NCBI RefSeq assembly: GCF_040954645.1 | Contig: NC_092807.1 | Coordinates: 52,791,481-52,855,480 of the forward strand | Direction of reading: 5' to 3' | Source of the DNA: Diabrotica undecimpunctata | Taxonomy: Eukaryota > Arthropoda > Insecta > Coleoptera > Chrysomelidae | DNA length: 64,000 nucleotides | In this document: positions 58,625-64,000 of the stretch, piece by piece | How positions within the stretch are numbered: position 1 is the first letter of the stretch | Layout: every line of letters starts with the position of its first letter | Made by a program: the position numbers and the translations under genes | The notes under the pieces: model-generated | What the model was told of the DNA's origin: nothing | Databases searched by the model: none | Seen by the model: only the letters and a program-made list of their open reading frames with translations

Positions 58625-61310
58625 TATTATTTTCATTATTTGTTCAATACTGATGCCATCAATTTTTATTTTACATCTAGTTGGTTCTTTGCTGACTACT
58701 ATTGTTTTAGTTTTCTGAGATGAAATTGTCATAATAAATTCATAATGCCAGGTATTTTATTTCCATTACCTATGTGGTTATTCCATTCTTTTTTTCTATT
58801 TTGTATCCATTCATTTATACACTATACGTTACATTTTCTTTTCGATTTCTCAGAGTATTTCCTGTAATTCTTCTCAGTACTCTCATCTCTGCCGCGTCCA
58901 TTATTCTTTGCGTTGTGGCTGTGTCGGGTCTTGTTTCTGCTAATGCCATCAATTTCTATTTTACATCTGTGGTCCTGTGCTGACTACTATGGTTTTAGTT
59001 TTCTGAGATGAGATTGTCATATTAAATTCTTTTGCTCTTATGTTAAATTTGTGGACCAATCTTTGCAGACTATCTTCATCTTGGGCTATTAATATTGCGT
59101 CATCTGCGTAACGGAGTATTTTAATTTCTTTGTTTCCCATTCTGTATCCTCTTCGTTTGTTAACGCTTTTGATGATTTGATCCATGATCAAATTGAAGAG
59201 CATGGGGCTCAATCTCAACGAATCCCCTTGTCTTATTCTGCTGCCTATTTCTATAGGTTCTGTAAGTTGTCCCTCTATTCTGACTTCAATTTTGTTGTTT
59301 TGGTTGATGTTTTCGATAGTTTTTATAATATTTAGGAGAGCTTCTCTATTATACAGAAGATGGATTACATCTTTCAGTCTTACTCTGTCAAACGCTTTCT
59401 TTAGGTCAATCAGACACAGAAATGCTAGTCTATTATACTTCAGTGATTTCTCAGTAATTTGCTTTATAACGAATTTTGCATCTGTACACGATCTACCACT
59501 TAAAAAACCCGGTTGTTCATCTGCTAAACTTATATTGTGATTAATTAGCACTTGTAAAATTTTAGTTGTAAGTTTTAGCGTAGTATTTAACAAGTTTATA
59601 CTTCTGTAGTTTTTTGTCTGTTTTTATCTCCTTTTTTATATAGTAGAGTTAGTTCGCTCCTTCTCCATTCTTCCGGCATTTTATTGTGTTTTATAATTTT
59701 ATTAATTAATATTGTTAATTGTTCTGTCATTGCTGCTCCACAATATTTCAGTATTCGTTTGGTATCTCGTCTTGACCTGCTGCTTTTCTGTTCCTCAGGT
59801 TTTCAAGTATTTTCCAAACTTCCTGTACATTTATATTAAGTTCTTTATATGTTGTAATTTCTGATATTTCCGGTTCTAGCGTCGTTTGTTCTTCTCCTGT
59901 ATATAGCTTTTTTAGGTAGTCAATCCACGTATCATTTTTTATGTATTTTAGTTCTATTAGTTACTTTACCTCCGTTCTTTGACGTCTGATGAAGCGCTAT
60001 ATTTCCTTTTGCAGACGAGAAAAATTATGTTCCATTTCTTTCGAAAAACGTTCCCAGTGACCATTTTTTATTTTTCTTATAAGTGCATGTGTTACGTTTC
60101 TAATTGTCTTGTAATTATGTTATGCCTCTTGTGTTTTGGTTGACATGTATTTCAGGTAAGCTTTTTTGTTTTCTTTACATTTTTCCTTCACTTTACTTAT
60201 ATTTCTTTTACCGAGAACTTTCTTGGCCGGGGCTAAGATATTAGACTTAAGTATTGTTCAGCTTTCTTCGACTCCATCACTTTCTGTGATATATGTATTT
60301 CTGTTTTTCTCGGTTCTTCTTTTCTGGAATAGGTATCTTGTCGAGTCATCCTGTAAGCTTTCGACTTTTATCTTTGTGGTGTATTTCGGTGTTTTGTTAT
60401 TACATATATGTGTTTTCATTCGGCACAATACCAATTTGTGATCGCTTCCTATTTCTGCTGATGTTAGTGCTATCTATTCAACAGAATATAGTCTATAATA
60501 GATCTTTGTCCTCTACTGTTTTCAAAAATGTATTTGTATTGTTCTTTGTGAGGGAAAAATGTATTATTATTACGTATCTGGTTTTTGCTGCAGAGGTCCG
60601 TTAGAAGGTTTCCGTTTTCATTTCTGATATTTTCGTTATATCGCTGTTTTATCGCTGGAACTAAATCATTGCCAACACGGGCGTTAAAATCACCCATAAT
60701 GATTATATATTTATCATTTGGGGTCTCGTTTATTACAGTCTGAAGGTGTTCCTAGAAGTTTTCCCTTGTGGTGGTATCTTTGTTGTTCTCTGGAAGTGAA
60801 TTGCTACCACATGCAGAGGTTTAACATCCAGTATAATTTTTACACTTACTATTTTTATATTTGGTGTAAAAAATTTTTGTGTACTAACAGAGCGACTCCT
60901 TCTTTGGCTCTGGTTTCTTTGGCAACACCACTGTAAATCATGAGATGGTCATCTATAATAATTTGACCCTTTTCCTTTTTTCTTTGTATCTTTTAACGCA
61001 CACATGTCTATATTTTTTTTTCTACAAGCTCTTTTGTAATTTTCTGCTCTCTTGTAGAGACTTTACGTTCAAAGCACCGATGCGAAGTGTATCTCTCGTT
61101 TACCACAAATTTGTTGTCCTCTTTCTCCCGTTAGTCGTCGTAATGAAATCATTCCTGTCCCGAGGCATAATTCTGTTTCTATGAGCTGTATGGTTTTAAA
61201 GTCTATCAGTAGGATGCGAAACTGGCTGTAGACCCCCTCCTCCTTTATTTGGGCTTGGAACCGGCAACAGTTCTGTCGAGCTACTCAATCTACCCAAAAA
61301 AACTGCAGGC
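58625..61310 (-). pseudogene. LINE with 5' UTR, EN and RT pieces, minus strand
   Basis: From 61310 downward: a 5' UTR block similar to that at 10610-10690, EN (MGDFNARVGND and SIIDYILLNR, 60470-60697), linker remnants, then RT (59593-58961) with DEQPGFLSGRSCTDAKFVI, CLIDLKKAFDRVRLKDVI and ILRYADDAILIAQDEDSLQ, an intact catalytic YADD. The thumb piece ETRPDTATTQRIM follows at 58790-58950. Beyond it a second copy of the RT end (TISSQKTKTIVVS) appears at 58640-58740, duplicating 58943-59030. Internal deletions and frame changes are present. Confidence 0.75.
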
Positions 61311-62168
61311 GGATTTGAGATATGTTACTTAAGGATGTACTTAATCTCTATTAATTCTTTGATCTGTTTTTTATTCTCTTTCAGATCTGTTTTATATTAG
61401 GTAAATTCTTATTTCATTCCTTAGGTAAATTCTTATTTCAAACCCTCCGGCGCACTTTCAGGTCTACATGTTATATAAGTATTTTAGTTTTTTTTTTTCA
61501 TTTTACTTTTACCCCTTTTTGTACTTACTTTACTTTCCGTGTCCGGAACACCAACAGCTTTAAATTTTGTATTTCCAATGGTTGGCTACATAAATGGCCC
61601 AAAAATAAATCTTCTTCTGTGTAGGTCTCTCTCATCTCTGTGTATGCTAGTAGATTTTTTGTGGTAACAAACTTTATAATCATACCGAAGGGGCTTCTAA
61701 TTTCAGAAACTGTTACACGATTACTCTATTTGATATATGTACATGTAGGTACTAAATGTTTTAGTGCCAATGCATTTTAATAAAAAATACTAATTAATAA
61801 AAACGGAGATTTTCGCTTTTCCAAGTTTATAATACACACTTTCTTATGTTTGAAAATATATAAAAGTAATATAAATTACCGCCTTGCTTATTAAAACTAA
61901 AAAGTAAAATAAAGGTATATGGCGGTTAACAATTTATATTTAACTACATAAATTAGCCAAATAGTCCTTAAATTCCTCCATGATTAAATTGATAGATATT
62001 TAAATAAATTTCAAGTTCCAGAAGGTATCTGCTGTAAAATTTGAAAATCTACTACTAATACAATTATTGGCAACATCGCAGGAGTTTAGAAGTATATGCA
62101 ATATCGTAAATACGGATCCCAAAAATGGTTTATACTTTTGTGGAGTCCACTTAATCCTACGTGTTGGT
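61311..62168. other. No feature recognised
   Basis: AT-rich DNA between the LINE 5' end and the duplicated LTR. A short direct repeat (gtaaattcttatttca, twice) is near 61400-61440. Confidence 0.4.
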
Positions 62169-62357
62169 CGTAATCATCGAAACTGAGCCAATTAGCACCA
62201 GCTCCGTGCTAATTTCGGACCTCAAGGAGGACTTCGCTGGAACACCGAAGCCATTCGGGAGTATCCTTCCAGACAACTGTTTCACCTAGGAGGACAGTTG
62301 GTTTTTGATTCAGAACTATATATATATATCTTGTTTCATCAGTTATAGTTTTTTTAT

Positions 62358-62402
<45 letters not shown>

Positions 62403-64000
62403 TAATATAACTCCCCTTGGTGTAAGGTATCGGTAAGTTTGAGCTCAAATTCTACCCAGAGATTATCTTCCATTGGTTTTTTGTATTAACCATTTATTTC
62501 ATTAGTAATTTTAATTATTTCATTATTAACTTTAATTATTTCATTATTTGTTTACTTAACTAATTTTTTTTTATTCTTCATCTTGCGTTATTAACTCCGG
62601 TTATTATCCCTTCAGGATAATAGACCGTTTCAATTGTTTAACTTGGCTTGTTCCCATTTATGTATTATTTTGGTTATATTTGAATTTAGAGTTGTTTAAC
62701 AATATTGTTGGTCATATTGTAGGTTAGTATGATATATTTACTTGGCTATACGTTCTTCCAACGTTAGCATTATTTTGTTTAGGGTTGGTTTTAACCTAGA
62801 TGTAGGTTGTACACTCTATATCAGAGTTATTCTGTGTAGTTTTCAACTTTTTATTATAGTTGTTTTCAACATTTCTTTTTTAAAATATTATATTGTGAAA
62901 TTTTCATATACTTTTTGGGTAACTTAGAGATTGTCAAAATCTAAGAAGTTATATTTAATAAACTTGAATTTGTTTTGCATATAATTTTTTATTAATATTT
63001 CCTTACCTTTTTACATTTACAGCATTTTTGTTTATTAAATCAACTTTAATTAATATTAGCAGTATACGATACCTGGAAGAGTGACTGTTACTCTTTTTAG
63101 AGTATTATCCCTCTTCTGGCGCCCTCAATTTGTTTTCTTTGTTAATTTTCATTATATCTATTTATTTTTCATATCTTCATTTCTATCCATCATACATATT
63201 TTCCTGATTTACTGTCTTTAAAAGGCATGCAAATTGGCCGTATCCATCCTTGAGTTTCTAGTGGTCATTCTCTTGCCTACATTGCTAGCCTAGCCACATT
63301 CCGTTCAATATTTTTTTTTCATACTTCTTTACTTAATTGTTATCTATTTTATCCCATATATATAGACCACTCTTCTTATACCTCTCTCCTCCTACACACC
63401 CCAGTATTTTGCTACATTAGTAGTTGCAGATGCTCTTTCCCGTGTCCATGACATTAACGTCTTAGATCTGTCCTCTTTAACTCCTGACGCGTGGTATCAG
63501 AATATGATTGATAGGGTTACTCAAGACCCACAAAAGTATCCTGATTTTAAGGTAGAGAACAATGTGCTGTACAAACACATTTTAGGTCCGGTAGAGACAT
63601 TATCTAATATGTCCGACTATAAAATAGTCGTACCTACGCCAAATCGGGAAAACATTTTGCATATGTTTCACGATGAGGTTACTGCTGGTCATTTTGGCTT
63701 TTATAAAACGTATCACCGTATTGCAGAGTTATATTATTGGCCCGGCTTGCGCAAATCTGTAAAAAAGCATATTGCTAAGTGCATGGTTTGTGCTACTTGT
63801 AAACGAATAATTTACCACAAGCTGGACTCATGGGTTCCTTCGAGAACATTGATTTTCCTTGGCAAATGATCTCGTTGGATCTCATTGGACCATTTCCTCG
63901 TAGCTACAAAGGAAATACCTATTGTTTAGTAGTTGTGGATTATTTTACTAAATTTCCTTTAGTTTTTCCTCTTCGTCAGGCCACAACTCCAGCAATCGTG
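62169..64000 (+). mobile_element. Second copy of the integrase-only LTR element (partial)
   Basis: It aligns to 45929-47777 with few substitutions, a shorter (TA)n run and a 1-bp deletion. It begins abruptly in the middle of the LTR at 62169 and runs off the right edge within the integrase core. It shares the same gag-RT deletion junction (near 63410). The LTR part matches the 5' LTR of copy 1 rather than its 3' LTR at the diagnostic sites, which suggests segmental duplication or a shared recent source. Confidence 0.9.
63504..64000 (+). pseudogene. Integrase gene of the second copy, frameshifted and cut by window edge
   Basis: Same start and zinc module (HHCC) as the gene at 47280. A single-base deletion just after the CATCKR motif (near 63808) throws the frame, giving a 121-aa product. 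The catalytic core continues in another frame to the window edge, and the second and third catalytic residues lie beyond it. This copy is inactive while copy 1 is open. Confidence 0.9.

Overview
The window is AT-rich eukaryotic DNA. I found no convincing host gene, rRNA or standalone tRNA gene. Everything recognisable is a transposable element, mostly broken and often nested. The families present (many 5'-truncated LINEs of the insect 'endonuclease-reverse transcriptase' and Jockey types, Ty3/gypsy elements, a piggyBac, a Tigger/pogo, a hAT, a Helitron, a tRNA-derived SINE and long (TA)n arrays) suggest an arthropod, most likely an insect. Beetle or bug is a guess.

Left part (1-18.6 kb): the 3' half of a Ty3/gypsy element whose Pol continues past integrase into a macrodomain-like (ADP-ribose) segment and a CCCH zinc finger, ending in a 400-bp LTR; it lies inside a LINE. 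Then come a hAT remnant, a 216-bp truncated LINE with target-site duplication (TSD), and a Tigger remnant split by a solo LTR. A 3.2-kb minus-strand LINE follows, the best preserved in the window and with its 5' UTR, then a second, RTE-like LINE, and a gypsy element whose 3' LTR is split at its TATA box by a LINE.

Middle (18.6-44.5 kb): LINE fragments, a Helitron helicase end, a Jockey LINE running into a (TA)n array, and a ~724-bp nearly perfect palindrome between two (TA)n arrays. Next is a 2.94-kb DNA transposon (27845-30782) with terminal inverted repeats, 4-bp TSD and a damaged transposase of a family I know only from unnamed insect and cnidarian proteins. A second, opposite-facing copy follows, split by a LINE. 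Then come a LINE with an internal tandem duplication, a gypsy RT-integrase fragment interrupted by a 229-bp palindromic insertion with a perfect 15-bp TSD, another LINE, and a piggyBac transposase remnant.

Right part (44.5-64 kb): an LTR element whose only coding capacity is a complete integrase (HHCC and D,D35E), with gag, protease, RT and RNase H missing, plus a second copy at the right edge sharing the same deletion. Between them lie minus-strand LINE fragments and a tRNA-derived SINE with a 13-bp TSD.

The strongest candidates for something new are the macrodomain/CCCH extension of the first gypsy element, the integrase-only LTR family, the palindromic retroposon-like insertions, and the inverted transposon pair at 27.8-34.3 kb. 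All family calls come from reading motifs; no database search was possible.
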